NCBI GenBank assembly: GCA_947496865.1
Contig: CANMEE010000001.1
Coordinates: 983,501-1,047,500, forward strand
Direction: 5' to 3'
DNA length: 64,000 nt
Source: an uncultured Sphingomonadaceae bacterium
GTDB taxonomy: Bacteria > Pseudomonadota > Alphaproteobacteria > Sphingomonadales > Sphingomonadaceae
Positions within the stretch are counted from its first letter, which is position 1. Each line of letters opens with the position of its first letter. Positions 24,014 through 32,830 of this stretch are shown in pieces. The position numbers and the translations under genes are program-made. The notes under the pieces were generated by a model. The model did not search any database. It saw only the letters and a program-made list of their open reading frames with translations, and had not been told where the DNA came from.

Positions 24014-24775
24014 ATGCGATCAGAATTTGGCAGCATATTAAAGGAATGGCGAAAGGTCCGCCGGTTCAGTCAGCTTGACCTCTCGCTCGAAGCAGAGATG
24101 TCGGCGCGGCACCTGAGTTTTCTCGAATCCGGCCGCTCCAACCCCAGTCGAGCGATGGTGCTGCGCCTCTCCGAAGCGCTGCAATTGCCGCGTCCGATGG
24201 CCAATCAGGCGCTGCATGCTGCAGGCTTCTCGGCGGTTTATCCCAGCCTGCCCGACGATGCACCGGAACTCGCGCCCGTGCATCAGGCTATTGCAACGAT
24301 GCTGGACCATCATGATCCCTATCCGGGCATTGCGGTTGACCGGCATTGGAATGTGGTGCGGTCCAACGGCGGTGCTGAAATGTTGTTGGGGCTAGCCAAT
24401 CCGGGCGATGCTGCGAACATGATGGACATATTGATCAATAGCGCGGAAATGGACCTGATTGAAAATTGGGATGAGGTAGCGATGTTGTCGCTGACCCGCC
24501 TGCGCACGGAAATATTGGAATTGGGCGGCGATGAAAAACTGTCTGCACTGATGCAACGTGTTGCGGGTCTCGAGCGCGTTAGGAATATCGACATGGGATC
24601 GATCAATCTTAATCAAGCTGTGATCCCGACTATCTTGCAACTAGGGGAAACCCGCCTGTCCTTATTCTCCACCATTGCCCAATTCGGATCGGTACAGGAT
24701 ACGCAAGCCAGCGAAACCCGCATTGAATTGATGTTTCCGATGGACGATGAAACCATTCAGTTTTTCGAAAGGTAG
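24014..24775 (+). CDS. XRE-family regulator with MmyB-like ligand-binding domain
   Basis: A 253-residue regulator. The N-terminal HTH is FGSILKEWRKVRRFSQLDLSLEAEMSARHLSFLESGRSNPSRAMV (key piece SARHLSFLESGRSNPSRAMV), the typical strongly conserved SARHLSFLETGR helix of this family. From about residue 95 follows a PAS-like MmyB domain (PGIAVDRHWNVVRSNGGAEMLLG). The ligand is probably a fatty acid or other hydrophobic molecule. MmyB-type regulators are often paired with SDR genes; here an SDR lies two genes away. GGAGG precedes ATG 24014. The 3' end overlaps, in another frame, the leader of the B3-like gene. Confidence 0.9.
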   Translation: MRSEFGSILKEWRKVRRFSQLDLSLEAEMSARHLSFLESGRSNPSRAMVLRLSEALQLPRPMANQALHAAGFSAVYPSLPDDAPELAPVHQAIATMLDHHDPYPGIAVDRHWNVVRSNGGAEMLLGLANPGDAANMMDILINSAEMDLIENWDEVAMLSLTRLRTEILELGGDEKLSALMQRVAGLERVRNIDMGSINLNQAVIPTILQLGETRLSLFSTIAQFGSVQDTQASETRIELMFPMDDETIQFFER

Positions 24776-24827
24776 CCGCTGGCATCTCGCAGTAGTAGGA
24801 CCTGTCGGGGGAGTGGAGATTTTGAAC

Positions 24828-25772
24828 ATGATGATGCGTTTTATGGCCCTACCCATATTGGCATTAGCCGCCTGCGTGCCCAGTCCGGACATTGGCAATA
24901 TGCCGGAACAAAAAGCCCTTGCTGAAAATAAAGTCAGCGCTGAAAATCTGGCCAAATGGCGCAAGGATAACCCCAGCTGGTACGCGGCGGTAGACCCTTT
25001 TCAAGTGGTTGGCGAACAAGGCACCGGCATCTATTATGTCGGAACCGAAGGCCTTGGCATGTTCTTCATTCCGACCGCCGACGGGCATATTGTCATCGAT
25101 GGCGGTATGCCGGACCAAGCTTCGATGGTGGCCGATGCGATCACCAAACTTGGCTATGATCCCAAGGACATAAAAATCCTGCTCAACAGCCACGCCCATC
25201 TTGATCATTCGGGCGGGCTTGCGGAGCTAAAGGCGATGAGCGGCGCGCAGATGATGGCCAGCGAAGGGGATCGGTCGGCGCTCGAAGGTGGTTTTTATCT
25301 GGGTTCCGAAGAAGAAGATTTTCTGTTCGCGCCGCCGGTCAAGGTCGACCGGATCATCGCCGACGGTGAAACCATAAGCCATGGCGGCGTGACAATGACG
25401 GCTCATTTGCATCCCGGTCATTCGCGCGGCTGTACGTCCTGGTCGATGGACGTCGTGCAGGGCGGCAAGACTTATGACGTGCTGGTTTTTTGTTCTGCCA
25501 CTGTGGCTGCAAACCGGCTCGTTAATCCGCCGCAATATGAAGGTATCGTGGACGACTATCGCAGCACATTTGACAAGACCCGCGACCTGAAACCGGACGT
25601 CTTCCTCGCCAATCACCCCGGCTTCTTCGGCATGGCGAAAAAACGCGAAAAGCAGAAGGCGGGCGATGCTTTGGCTTTTGTCGATGATCAGGCGTTTGGC
25701 AAGTTCATCACGACCATCGAAGGCTGGTTCAAGGATGGCCTGCGGAAACAGACAGAGGGCGCAGCGCCCTGA
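24828..25772 (+). CDS. Subclass B3 metallo-beta-lactamase-like lipoprotein
   Basis: A 314-residue protein. The MMMRFMALPILALAACVPSP start has a lipobox (LAAC). The metal-site order follows class B3: NSHAHLDHSGG (His, His, Asp, His), HPGHSRGCTSW (third zinc-1 His) and LANHPGFF (zinc-2 His). The other B3 landmarks GTEGLGMFFI and GHIVIDGGMPD are present. B3 enzymes hydrolyse beta-lactams, but many environmental homologues have weak or no activity. ATG 24828, the first of three in tandem, follows GGAGATTTT. It lies 50 bp after the XRE-MmyB gene and may share its transcript. Confidence 0.8.
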   Translation: MMMRFMALPILALAACVPSPDIGNMPEQKALAENKVSAENLAKWRKDNPSWYAAVDPFQVVGEQGTGIYYVGTEGLGMFFIPTADGHIVIDGGMPDQASMVADAITKLGYDPKDIKILLNSHAHLDHSGGLAELKAMSGAQMMASEGDRSALEGGFYLGSEEEDFLFAPPVKVDRIIADGETISHGGVTMTAHLHPGHSRGCTSWSMDVVQGGKTYDVLVFCSATVAANRLVNPPQYEGIVDDYRSTFDKTRDLKPDVFLANHPGFFGMAKKREKQKAGDALAFVDDQAFGKFITTIEGWFKDGLRKQTEGAAP

Positions 25773-25850
25773 CGCTAGTCAAAACGGGACTTGCAGAAAG
25801 GCCCGCTCCGCTCTTAACCTTGAGGGGATCAGAGGATGGAGTGAACGAAT

Positions 25851-26198
25851 ATGGCGAGTGCAAAACAGGTTATCGAGAAATTCTGGGACATTCAAAATGA
25901 CCATGATTATACCAAATTAAGTCCCCTATTCGCCGACAATGCCGTGTTCGAAGATCCCGCCATTGGCCGGGTCGAAGGCAAGCCTGCGATTGAAAAACTG
26001 CTCGCTGGATTGACCAAGGAGCTGGCCGACAAGAAAATGCATTTCGAAGTGCTGGAAATTGCTGGCGACGAACATGTCGCCTGGTCGCGCTGGCTATGGA
26101 AGCGGCCTGAGGGCGATATTGAGGGGGTTGGGTTGTATAAGGTCGCGGACGGCCAACTCATTTCTTATCGCGATTTTTATGCGGTGCCGGAGGGTTAG
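25851..26198 (+). CDS. SnoaL-like / NTF2-family small protein
   Basis: A 115-residue cone-fold protein: the helix KQVIEKFWDIQNDHDYTKLSPLFADNAVFEDPAIG and the strand-rich remainder (AWSRWLWKRPEGDIEGVGLYKVADGQLISYRDFYAV) are typical of SnoaL-like polyketide-cyclase/NTF2 proteins (key piece LFADNAVFEDPAIG). The function ranges from isomerase to ligand binding and cannot be assigned. The same strand and 78 bp spacing make co-transcription with the B3-like gene possible. A palindromic repeat follows 26 bp after the stop codon. Confidence 0.75.
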   Translation: MASAKQVIEKFWDIQNDHDYTKLSPLFADNAVFEDPAIGRVEGKPAIEKLLAGLTKELADKKMHFEVLEIAGDEHVAWSRWLWKRPEGDIEGVGLYKVADGQLISYRDFYAVPEG

Positions 26199-26221
26199 CG
26201 CGCCATTACCTTATCAGAGAA

Positions 26222-26290
26222 CCGTTAGTCCTGAGCCTGTTGAAGGACGTCTATGGTCTTGAAATGCACTTCGACAGGCTCAGTGCAAAC
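26222..26290. repeat. Sphingomonad palindromic repeat, copy A (intergenic)
   Basis: CTGAGCCTGTTGAAG (26231-26245) is the near-perfect inverse of CTTCGACAGGCTCAG (26269-26283), one mismatch in 15. The left end CCGTTAGT matches the outer ends of the other two copies. It lies between the convergent SnoaL-like gene and a small membrane-protein gene and could act as a bidirectional terminator. Confidence 0.8.
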
Positions 26291-26313
26291 GCTATCATCA
26301 GCGCGCGTGGACT

Positions 26314-26643
26314 CTAATCTTTCGGCTGGATATCTTCCGGATAAGGATTGCGTGCAATCAGGCCCCAGCTGCTGTTGTTCGACAGGCTTTGCCGCGCATC
26401 AATCTCGATCAGCAATTCTTTCGTCTTGATAATATCCGCCCCAACGGCCGACGATAATGTTTCAATATCGCGCCACTTATATTTTTCACCGCGCAGCAAC
26501 AGGATGAGTCGCTCCTTGCGCTTGTCATCCAGCCGATATTCGCGGCGTTTGGAAAGCCAATGCGTGAGGAACACGGTTGCGAGAGAGGCGATCGCGCCGA
26601 CCACGGCACCGATGAGAACGGCAATTTCTGCACTAACGGTCAT
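26314..26643 (-). CDS. Small protein with N-terminal membrane anchor, unknown
   Basis: A 109-residue protein. Residues about 7-27 (IAVLIGAVVGAIASLATVFLTHWL) form a membrane anchor, and the following charged helix LSKRREYRLDDKRKERLILLLRG is probably a coiled coil, then a winged-helix-like end (WRDIETLSSAVGADIIKTKELLIEIDARQ). That last part reads like a DNA-binding or protein-binding wHTH, but I cannot name the family. It follows the nitronate monooxygenase gene by about 20 bp and is likely in its operon. Confidence 0.65.
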   Translation of the reverse strand: MTVSAEIAVLIGAVVGAIASLATVFLTHWLSKRREYRLDDKRKERLILLLRGEKYKWRDIETLSSAVGADIIKTKELLIEIDARQSLSNNSSWGLIARNPYPEDIQPKD

Positions 26644-26664
26644 TTCGATAGCTCCGCGTTTCGA

Positions 26665-27663
26665 TCATGGATTAAGCCCCTTCACGGCGCGTTTCATTTC
26701 TGATTCAATGTCACCAATCAAAGTGGCCGCATCCGGGACGTTGGATATCATGCCGGCAGACTCGCCGATACCGATATGCGCTCTGTTAAAATCCGCTTGG
26801 CGCACGCCATCATCATAGGCGGCGCGACCTTCTTCCGGATCATTTTTCAACGCATCAATTCGGCCTTCCCATTGCCGGTACAGGTCATTTCGAATGGCCC
26901 GAAAGTCAAAAGATTCCGGCCAGTTTTTGCGCCGCAAAATATCAAAGACCGAACTGCGCGCCGTATTATCGCCATCGGTCTGGGTGGCCACTGTCTTGGC
27001 TTGCGGGTTGGCGAGCGATTCTTTTGTAGCCCAAAACCGCGACCCCATCATCGCGCCATCGGCCCCCAGCACCATTGCCGCGGCGAGGCCGCGACCATCG
27101 GCAATACCGCCGGCGCCGAGCAAATAGGTGCCGGGCGCATGGGCGGCCAGCCAGTCTGCCGTTTCCGAGATAAAGGAAAATGTCCCGCGTCCGCGCTCTT
27201 GAGTTGCGCCATGTCCGCCAGCCTCGGTCCCTTGCGCGACAATTATTTTTGCGCCTGCTTCCACCGCCAGCGGCAAATCTTTGAGCGAATGGACTTGGCA
27301 GATAAGGGATGCACCGGAATCTATAATCCGTTTGGAAAATGGCCGGGAATCACCAAAGGATAGCATGACCGCAGCAGGGCGATGATTGTTGATCAACCAA
27401 TCAAGAGCGTCAGAATTTTCGGCCAGCTTCCAGCTGATAAACCCGCAACCCAGACGCTTCATGGCCGCTGCATTATCTCCAATGGCGTCCACAGCCATTT
27501 GATATTCCCGGCTGGTCCATTCCAGATCTCCATAGCCGCCGCCGACCAATCCCAATGTCCCGGCCTGCGCGCACGCCGATGCCAGTTCACCACCGGACGC
27601 CAGTGCCATAGGGGCGAGGGCCAAGGGGATTTTCAAATCGAAATGATCGGCAAAGCGGTTCAT
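26665..27663 (-). CDS. Nitronate monooxygenase (2-nitropropane dioxygenase-like)
   Basis: A 332-residue FMN TIM-barrel. Landmarks are the N-terminal PLALAPMALASGGELASACAQAGTLGLVGGGYG (quoted piece ALAPMALASGGELASA), the AQGTEAGGHG loop that holds the flavin and catalytic His region, and LGAGGIADGRGLAAAMVLGADGAMMGSRFWAT (quoted piece GADGAMMGSRFWAT), the phosphate-binding end. Such enzymes oxidise alkyl nitronates such as propionate-3-nitronate, or act as related enoyl reductases. It is 10 bp after the SDHAF4-type gene. Confidence 0.88.
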   Translation of the reverse strand: MNRFADHFDLKIPLALAPMALASGGELASACAQAGTLGLVGGGYGDLEWTSREYQMAVDAIGDNAAAMKRLGCGFISWKLAENSDALDWLINNHRPAAVMLSFGDSRPFSKRIIDSGASLICQVHSLKDLPLAVEAGAKIIVAQGTEAGGHGATQERGRGTFSFISETADWLAAHAPGTYLLGAGGIADGRGLAAAMVLGADGAMMGSRFWATKESLANPQAKTVATQTDGDNTARSSVFDILRRKNWPESFDFRAIRNDLYRQWEGRIDALKNDPEEGRAAYDDGVRQADFNRAHIGIGESAGMISNVPDAATLIGDIESEMKRAVKGLNP

Positions 27664-27673
27664 TTCTGTTCCT

Positions 27674-27871
27674 TTAAAAATCTATCGCCAGACCTTTAAG
27701 TTCCCAATCGCCGTAGCGGGTGGGGCCGTCTTTTTCCAAAATATCGTCCGCTTTCTCCAGTGGATCGGGCTCCGGCACGGGTTTGCTTTTGGACAAATGG
27801 GCAGGCGCTTTTACGTGGGCTGGGCGTTCACCGGGCATCCGTACATCCGCTTTTCTATCGTTATCGGTCAT
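27674..27871 (-). CDS. DUF1674 / SDHAF4-type protein
   Basis: A 65-residue protein ending in the family signature GPTRYGDWELKGLAIDF, which identifies DUF1674 (SDHAF4, a succinate dehydrogenase assembly factor in mitochondria). In alphaproteobacteria it is a small soluble protein that probably helps flavinylated SdhA. ATG 27871 follows CAGGAAATAGAAACT; a longer frame back to 27910 lacks a site. No sdh genes are in view, so the role here is from family knowledge. It is divergent from htpX. Confidence 0.85.
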   Translation of the reverse strand: MTDNDRKADVRMPGERPAHVKAPAHLSKSKPVPEPDPLEKADDILEKDGPTRYGDWELKGLAIDF

Positions 27872-27955
27872 AGTTTCTATTTCCTGCACATTTGAAAAAG
27901 CCCGCCTCAACCCCTATATTGAGGGAGAAATCACTATAATCAAGCGAGTAAAGCC

Positions 27956-28867
27956 ATGAATTTTCTAAAGACGACGATGTTGCTGGCGGCACTGACGGCC
28001 TTGTTCATGGTCATGGGCTTCTCGCTCGGCGGCCCGCGCGGGGCGATATTGGCGCTGTTGGTAGCGGCGGGGATGAACCTGTTTACCTATTGGAATGCCG
28101 ATAAAATCGTTTTGAAAATGCACAATGCGGTTGAGGTCGATGCGGGCAGCCATCCGGAATTTTACACGATGGTCCAGCGATTGGCGCAGCGGGCGCAATT
28201 GCCGATGCCGAAAGTTTATATTGTCGACCAGCCACAACCCAATGCTTTTGCCACGGGCCGTGACCCCGAAAATTCGGCGGTTGCCGCAACCACCGGGCTG
28301 CTCAATATGCTCAGCTATGACGAGATTGAAGGCGTGATGGCCCATGAACTGGGCCATGTGAAAAACCGTGATACGCTGATCATGACCATGGTGGCGACCA
28401 TTGCCGGGGCAGTATCGATGCTCGCCAATTTCGGTATGTTTTTCCGGAGCAACCGGGGTCTGGCCGGTATCTTGGCGGTGTTTATCGCGCCGTTTGCCGC
28501 GATGATCGTGCAAATGGCGATTAGCCGCACCCGCGAATATGGCGCGGATAAAGCGGCGGCCGATATTAGCGGAAAACCGCTGGCGCTGGCCTCCGCGCTC
28601 CACAAGATTTCGGGGCAGGCGCAGCGCATCCCCAATCCGGTCGCGCAGCGCAATCCAGCGGCGGCGCAGCTTTACATCGTGCCCGCCGGCGTGAAACAGA
28701 TGTTTTCCACTCATCCCGCCACCGAAGATCGGATCGCGGCGTTGCAGGATATGGCGCAAGGCGGTGGATCGGGCGGCGGGTCGGATGGCTGGTCCAACAA
28801 TCCCGATGAAATTGGTGATATGGGCCGACTGAAACCCAAGCGCAGCGCGCTTGATCCGACACGATAA
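27956..28867 (+). CDS. htpX: Membrane zinc protease HtpX
   Basis: A 303-residue integral-membrane metalloprotease of family M48B that degrades misfolded membrane proteins. Two N-terminal helices (about residues 5-50) precede [30 protein letters not shown] (NAFATGR is family-diagnostic), the zinc site [13 protein letters not shown] (HExxH), two more helices, and the third ligand region [18 protein letters not shown]. The C-terminal [10 protein letters not shown] tail is flexible. It is full length and isolated from its divergent neighbour by 85 bp. Confidence 0.95.
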   Translation: MNFLKTTMLLAALTALFMVMGFSLGGPRGAILALLVAAGMNLFTYWNADKIVLKMHNAVEVDAGSHPEFYTMVQRLAQRAQLPMPKVYIVDQPQPNAFATGRDPENSAVAATTGLLNMLSYDEIEGVMAHELGHVKNRDTLIMTMVATIAGAVSMLANFGMFFRSNRGLAGILAVFIAPFAAMIVQMAISRTREYGADKAAADISGKPLALASALHKISGQAQRIPNPVAQRNPAAAQLYIVPAGVKQMFSTHPATEDRIAALQDMAQGGGSGGGSDGWSNNPDEIGDMGRLKPKRSALDPTR

Positions 28868-28880
28868 GATACAGCGCCCC

Positions 28881-28963
28881 ATGCTCTGGACTTGATCCCA
28901 AGCCTAGGGCGTCTATTGGGGAGCTTTGCGTGAGCCACTCCGGATTCCGCATCAAGTGCGGAA
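28881..28963. repeat. Second palindromic repeat family, single copy before rsmB
   Basis: ACTTGAT (28890-28896) is inverted as ATCAAGT (28951-28957), and a tight hairpin TTCCGCA-tcaag-TGCGGAA occupies 28945-28963, ending just before the ATG at 28965. The wording (CTTGATCC, ATTCCGCATCAAGTGCGG) is that of a repeat I associate with sphingomonad genomes. It covers the region where the rsmB ribosome-binding site should be. Confidence 0.55.
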
Positions 28964-28964
28964 C

Positions 28965-30254
28965 ATGAAAATTATGAACACCCCAAGCTCTACCAAGGTC
29001 CCTGGTCTTCCAGCGAGAACGGCCGCTTTGCGCCTGTTGGACGCGGTCTGCCGTCGCGGTGAAACGCTCGATCAAGCGCTGCCCGTGGCTACTGCCAAAC
29101 TAGCCAATCCTTCTGATCGGTCGCTCGCACATAATATTGCGGCCAATGCGCTGCGCTGGATGACCGCGCTCGACGCGATGATCGACAGCGCGACCAAGAA
29201 ACGCCTGCCCGATGACGCCAAAGCGCGCATGGCACTCCGCATCGCTCTGGTGCAGGTATTGGTGCTTGAAACGCCCCAGCATGCAGCCATCGCGACCGCT
29301 TTGCCGCTGGTCCATGGCGGGCCCCGACGACTGGTCCACGGCGTTTTTTCGACAGTCATGCGCGGGTTAGAATCTGGCGAGCTGGCTTTGCCGGAACATC
29401 CTGAAATTCCCGGTGAAACGCTGGATCGCTGGACCCATAATTGGGGTGAGGATGTCGCCATCGCAGCCGGACAGGCTTGGGCCCAATCGCCGCCGCTTGA
29501 TCTCAGCTTCAAGACGGATGACGCTGGAGAATTAGAGGGCGAGAAGCTCGCATCTAAACATCTTCGGATGCAGCCCGATAAATCCGTCACCACATTACCC
29601 GGCTTTGATGAAGGCGCATTTTGGGTACAGGATCTGGCGGCCTCTTTGCCGGCCCGTTTGCTGGGGGAAGGCGAAGGCAAAACTGTGCTTGACCTCTGCG
29701 CGGCTCCGGGTGGCAAGACGATGCAACTGGCGGCAGCGGGCTGGAATATCCAATCGGTCGACAATAGTGAAAAGCGGATGGAGCGGTTTAACGATAATCT
29801 TTCCCGCACGAAACTGGACGCCGAAGTCGTGATTGCCGACCTGATGAAATGGCAGCCAGCCGAACCGGCTGATGCGATATTGCTCGACGCGCCGTGCAGC
29901 GCGACCGGCATTTTTCGCCGCCATCCCGATGTTCTGCATTGTATCGGATCGCGGCAGATTGCTGACCGCGCTGAAGTGCAAAAAATCCTGCTCGACCGGA
30001 TCGCGCCCTGGGTCAAACCGGGCGGCGTGCTGGTCTATGCCGTCTGTTCGCTCGAACCCGAAGAGGGCGAAGAGCAAATCGAGCAATTTCTCGAAGCCCA
30101 TGATGAATTTGCAATAGTTCCGGCGACAGCCGATGCGCTCCCCGACACCATTAGCCCGACCGAAGATGGTTGTGTGCGAACGCTGCCCGATATGCTCACC
30201 GAAAAGGGCCATCTCGATGGCTTTTTCATCGCGAAACTGCAGCGAAAAGGCTGA
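28965..30254 (+). CDS. rsmB: 16S rRNA (cytosine-967-C5) methyltransferase RsmB
   Basis: A 429-residue RNA methyltransferase. The N-terminal NusB-like domain (AALRLLDAVCRRGETLDQAL onward, to about residue 140) is followed by the SAM-dependent domain: VQDLAASLPARLL, VLDLCAAPGGKTMQLA (motif I), VIADLMKW, the catalytic LLDAPCSATGIFRRHPDV with Cys in motif IV, and VYAVCSLEPEEGEEQIEQFL (motif VI Cys). It methylates C967 of 16S rRNA. Start choice is uncertain: ATG 28965 or 28974, since a repeat hairpin ends right at the first. Confidence 0.92.
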   Translation: MKIMNTPSSTKVPGLPARTAALRLLDAVCRRGETLDQALPVATAKLANPSDRSLAHNIAANALRWMTALDAMIDSATKKRLPDDAKARMALRIALVQVLVLETPQHAAIATALPLVHGGPRRLVHGVFSTVMRGLESGELALPEHPEIPGETLDRWTHNWGEDVAIAAGQAWAQSPPLDLSFKTDDAGELEGEKLASKHLRMQPDKSVTTLPGFDEGAFWVQDLAASLPARLLGEGEGKTVLDLCAAPGGKTMQLAAAGWNIQSVDNSEKRMERFNDNLSRTKLDAEVVIADLMKWQPAEPADAILLDAPCSATGIFRRHPDVLHCIGSRQIADRAEVQKILLDRIAPWVKPGGVLVYAVCSLEPEEGEEQIEQFLEAHDEFAIVPATADALPDTISPTEDGCVRTLPDMLTEKGHLDGFFIAKLQRKG

Positions 30255-30372
30255 CATAGCAATAAAATCGAGCCTGTCCCCAATCTGTCCACAGGCCATT
30301 GGGATTGCAGCCGAATCGCGCCTTGCGGGGCAGATGTAAAAATCCTAAACGCTGGATTGCAAAGGAACCGCC

Positions 30373-31035
30373 ATGACCAATCCAATTCGCATTGCCCCAT
30401 CCATCCTCTCCGCCGATTTTGCGCGCTTGGGTGAAGAGGTGCGCGCGATTGATGAAGCGGGTTGTGATTGGGTGCATGTCGATGTGATGGACGGGCACTT
30501 TGTTCCCAACATCACAATCGGTCCCGCTGTGGTGAAGGCACTGCGTCCGCATAGCGACAAGCCTTTTGATGTCCATCTGATGATATCTCCGGTCGACCAG
30601 TATCTCGAAGCATTTGCTGATGCCGGCGCGGATATTATTTCTTTTCATCCTGAAGCCGGGGCGCACCCGCACAGGACCGTGCAAACCATCCATGCCCTCG
30701 GCAAAAAGGCAGGACTGGTGCTAAACCCGGCAACATCGCTTGATGCGCTCGACTATTTGATCGACGATCTTGATCTGATTTTGGTGATGAGCGTCAATCC
30801 CGGGTTTGGTGGCCAGAGTTTTATCGACACGCAGCTGCGCAAGATCGAAGCCATTCGCAAGCGGATTGATGCAACGGGTAAAGATATCCGGTTAGAGGTT
30901 GATGGCGGCATTGATCTCAAGACCGCACCTCAAGCGATTGCGGCTGGCGCAGATACGCTGGTTGCTGGCACGGCGACATTCCGGGGTGGCCCTGACCATT
31001 ATGCTGAAAATATCAGCGGCCTGAGGGGTGAATGA
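30373..31035 (+). CDS. rpe: Ribulose-phosphate 3-epimerase
   Basis: A 220-residue TIM-barrel enzyme of the pentose phosphate pathway that interconverts ribulose 5-phosphate and xylulose 5-phosphate. Visible motifs: APSILSADFARLG, WVHVDVMDGHFVPNITIGP (metal His and catalytic Asp), VHLMISPVDQY, VMSVNPGFGGQSFI and LEVDGGID (second catalytic Asp). AAAGGAA lies upstream of ATG 30373. Its stop overlaps the start of the heparinase gene by ATGA, so the two are coupled. Confidence 0.96.
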   Translation: MTNPIRIAPSILSADFARLGEEVRAIDEAGCDWVHVDVMDGHFVPNITIGPAVVKALRPHSDKPFDVHLMISPVDQYLEAFADAGADIISFHPEAGAHPHRTVQTIHALGKKAGLVLNPATSLDALDYLIDDLDLILVMSVNPGFGGQSFIDTQLRKIEAIRKRIDATGKDIRLEVDGGIDLKTAPQAIAAGADTLVAGTATFRGGPDHYAENISGLRGE

Positions 31036-32822
31036 GCGCAGACGACCCTAAGGCTGACGATCCCGCCAATGATCCGGGCAGCGGTGTGGATCGCTATAGC
31101 GGCGAAAAAAGTGAGGTGCCCGAAGGCCAAAGTCTAACGCTGCGCGCAGACGGCGATCGCGGACAATCGCTCGCGGAACAGACCGCCCTGCTTTACTATC
31201 GCATGACATGGCGGATGCCGCTCCATCGGTTGCGCTTATCCGGTAAATTGCCGCTTCGCTTGCTCGCTGTGCCGGTTGACCCTGTGGATGGCGACCGTGT
31301 TCAAGGCACTGCTGTTCGGGCCGGCTATTTCCTGTTTCGCGGCCTCAAGAAACAGCTTCATGGCATTGATTTTGCCGAACTGAAACTGCCACCGGCCTTT
31401 GAAGACTATGTCCATCGTTTTCAGTGGCTACGCGATCTTGATACGGCCGCATCCCGTGATCAGGCATTGCCGGTTGCCGAAAAGCTGATGGAAGAATGGC
31501 TCGACGCGAATGGCAAGAAAATCCGGCAACCGGCCTGGCGTCCTGACAATTGCGGTTGGCGGCTGCTCATTTGGGCGAGCCACGCGCCGCTAATCCTGTC
31601 GTCCAGCGATCTGATTTATCGTTCAAAAGTGCTGAACAATATCGCCCGGACCGCACGGCATCTGGATCGTACCGCAGACAAAGCGACGTCTAGCCTAGGG
31701 CGTCTGGTGGCGTGGAGCGGTGTGGTGGCCGCCTCATTGTTGATTCCCGAAGGCCGTGTTCGTCGGATTGTTGGCGAAGCAGGACTGGAAAAGGCGATGG
31801 GTGAATTTTTCCATGCCGATGGTGGATCGGTTTCCCGTTCGCCGCTTAACCAGATGGATGCCGTTATCCTGCTGTCGATGCTGCGGCAAGTCTATCTGGC
31901 ACGCGAAGAAGATCCTCCCGAATTTCTCGAAAATGCATTGGCGCTCGCCGTACCACCCTTGACCGGCTTGACCCATTTTGATGGCAGCATGGGCAATTGG
32001 CAGGGCGGCGGCGCGACAGCTGCTGATCAAGTCGAACAAGTCATCTCGGCCAGCGGCATTCGTGCCCGTCCTCTGCGCCAAGCGCGGGACTGGGGCTATC
32101 AACGGGTATCTTCTGGGCGGTCTGTTTTGATCCTTGATGCTGCCCCGCCGCCCATAGCGCGGATGGCGGTAGCCGGTTGCGCCTCAACGCTGGCATTTGA
32201 GTTTTCCAACGGCGACAATCGGATCATCGCCAATTGCGGCGGTGCAGGCTTGGTCGGTGCGACCATTCCGGCATCACTGGCACGCGGCCTCCGGACGACA
32301 GCGGCGCACAGCACCTTATGTATCGACAATAGCAACAGCACTTCCATTTTGCCCGATGGCAAACTGGGACGCGGCGTCAATGAGGTGGAACTGTTCCGCC
32401 GTGATGTGGAAAATGCGACCCGGCTCGAAGCCAGTCATGATGGCTATGTCCGGCGCTTTGGTCTGGTCCATAAACGGCTTTTGTTAATGCGTTCCGACGG
32501 ATTGGAGCTGCGCGGCGAGGATATGCTGATCCCCGATGATCGCAAACGTCGGCGCAAGAAAAAAGACGTCGAATATGCGCTGCGCTTCCACCTCGGCCCC
32601 GATATCGAAAGCGACCTGATATCCGAAGGCAAAGGCGTTTTGCTGCGCCTCAAAGACGGTAACTTATGGCAATTCCGTTCGACCAGCGGTGTAATTGCAC
32701 TCGAAGATAGCGTCTGGGTCGATGGCATGGGTATCCCCCATGGCGTGATGCAGATGGTGATAACCGACACAGTGGGCAGCGGCGGCGGAGCAACCGGCTG
32801 GCTGCTCAAACATATGGGATAA
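31032..32822 (+). CDS. Heparinase II/III family protein
   Basis: A 596-residue protein. The N-terminal helical toroid part (about residues 50-330, with [50 protein letters not shown]) and the C-terminal beta-sandwich ([33 protein letters not shown], ARHxHG-type site replaced by [21 protein letters not shown]) match the heparinase II/III-like family. The C-terminal His-containing [15 protein letters not shown] agrees with the family's lyase domain. There is no signal peptide, so a role on extracellular glycosaminoglycan is doubtful. Conserved position between rpe and purH is known in alphaproteobacteria; its function there is unclear. Confidence 0.88.
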   Translation: MSADDPKADDPANDPGSGVDRYSGEKSEVPEGQSLTLRADGDRGQSLAEQTALLYYRMTWRMPLHRLRLSGKLPLRLLAVPVDPVDGDRVQGTAVRAGYFLFRGLKKQLHGIDFAELKLPPAFEDYVHRFQWLRDLDTAASRDQALPVAEKLMEEWLDANGKKIRQPAWRPDNCGWRLLIWASHAPLILSSSDLIYRSKVLNNIARTARHLDRTADKATSSLGRLVAWSGVVAASLLIPEGRVRRIVGEAGLEKAMGEFFHADGGSVSRSPLNQMDAVILLSMLRQVYLAREEDPPEFLENALALAVPPLTGLTHFDGSMGNWQGGGATAADQVEQVISASGIRARPLRQARDWGYQRVSSGRSVLILDAAPPPIARMAVAGCASTLAFEFSNGDNRIIANCGGAGLVGATIPASLARGLRTTAAHSTLCIDNSNSTSILPDGKLGRGVNEVELFRRDVENATRLEASHDGYVRRFGLVHKRLLLMRSDGLELRGEDMLIPDDRKRRRKKKDVEYALRFHLGPDIESDLISEGKGVLLRLKDGNLWQFRSTSGVIALEDSVWVDGMGIPHGVMQMVITDTVGSGGGATGWLLKHMG

Positions 32823-32830
32823 CGAATATC

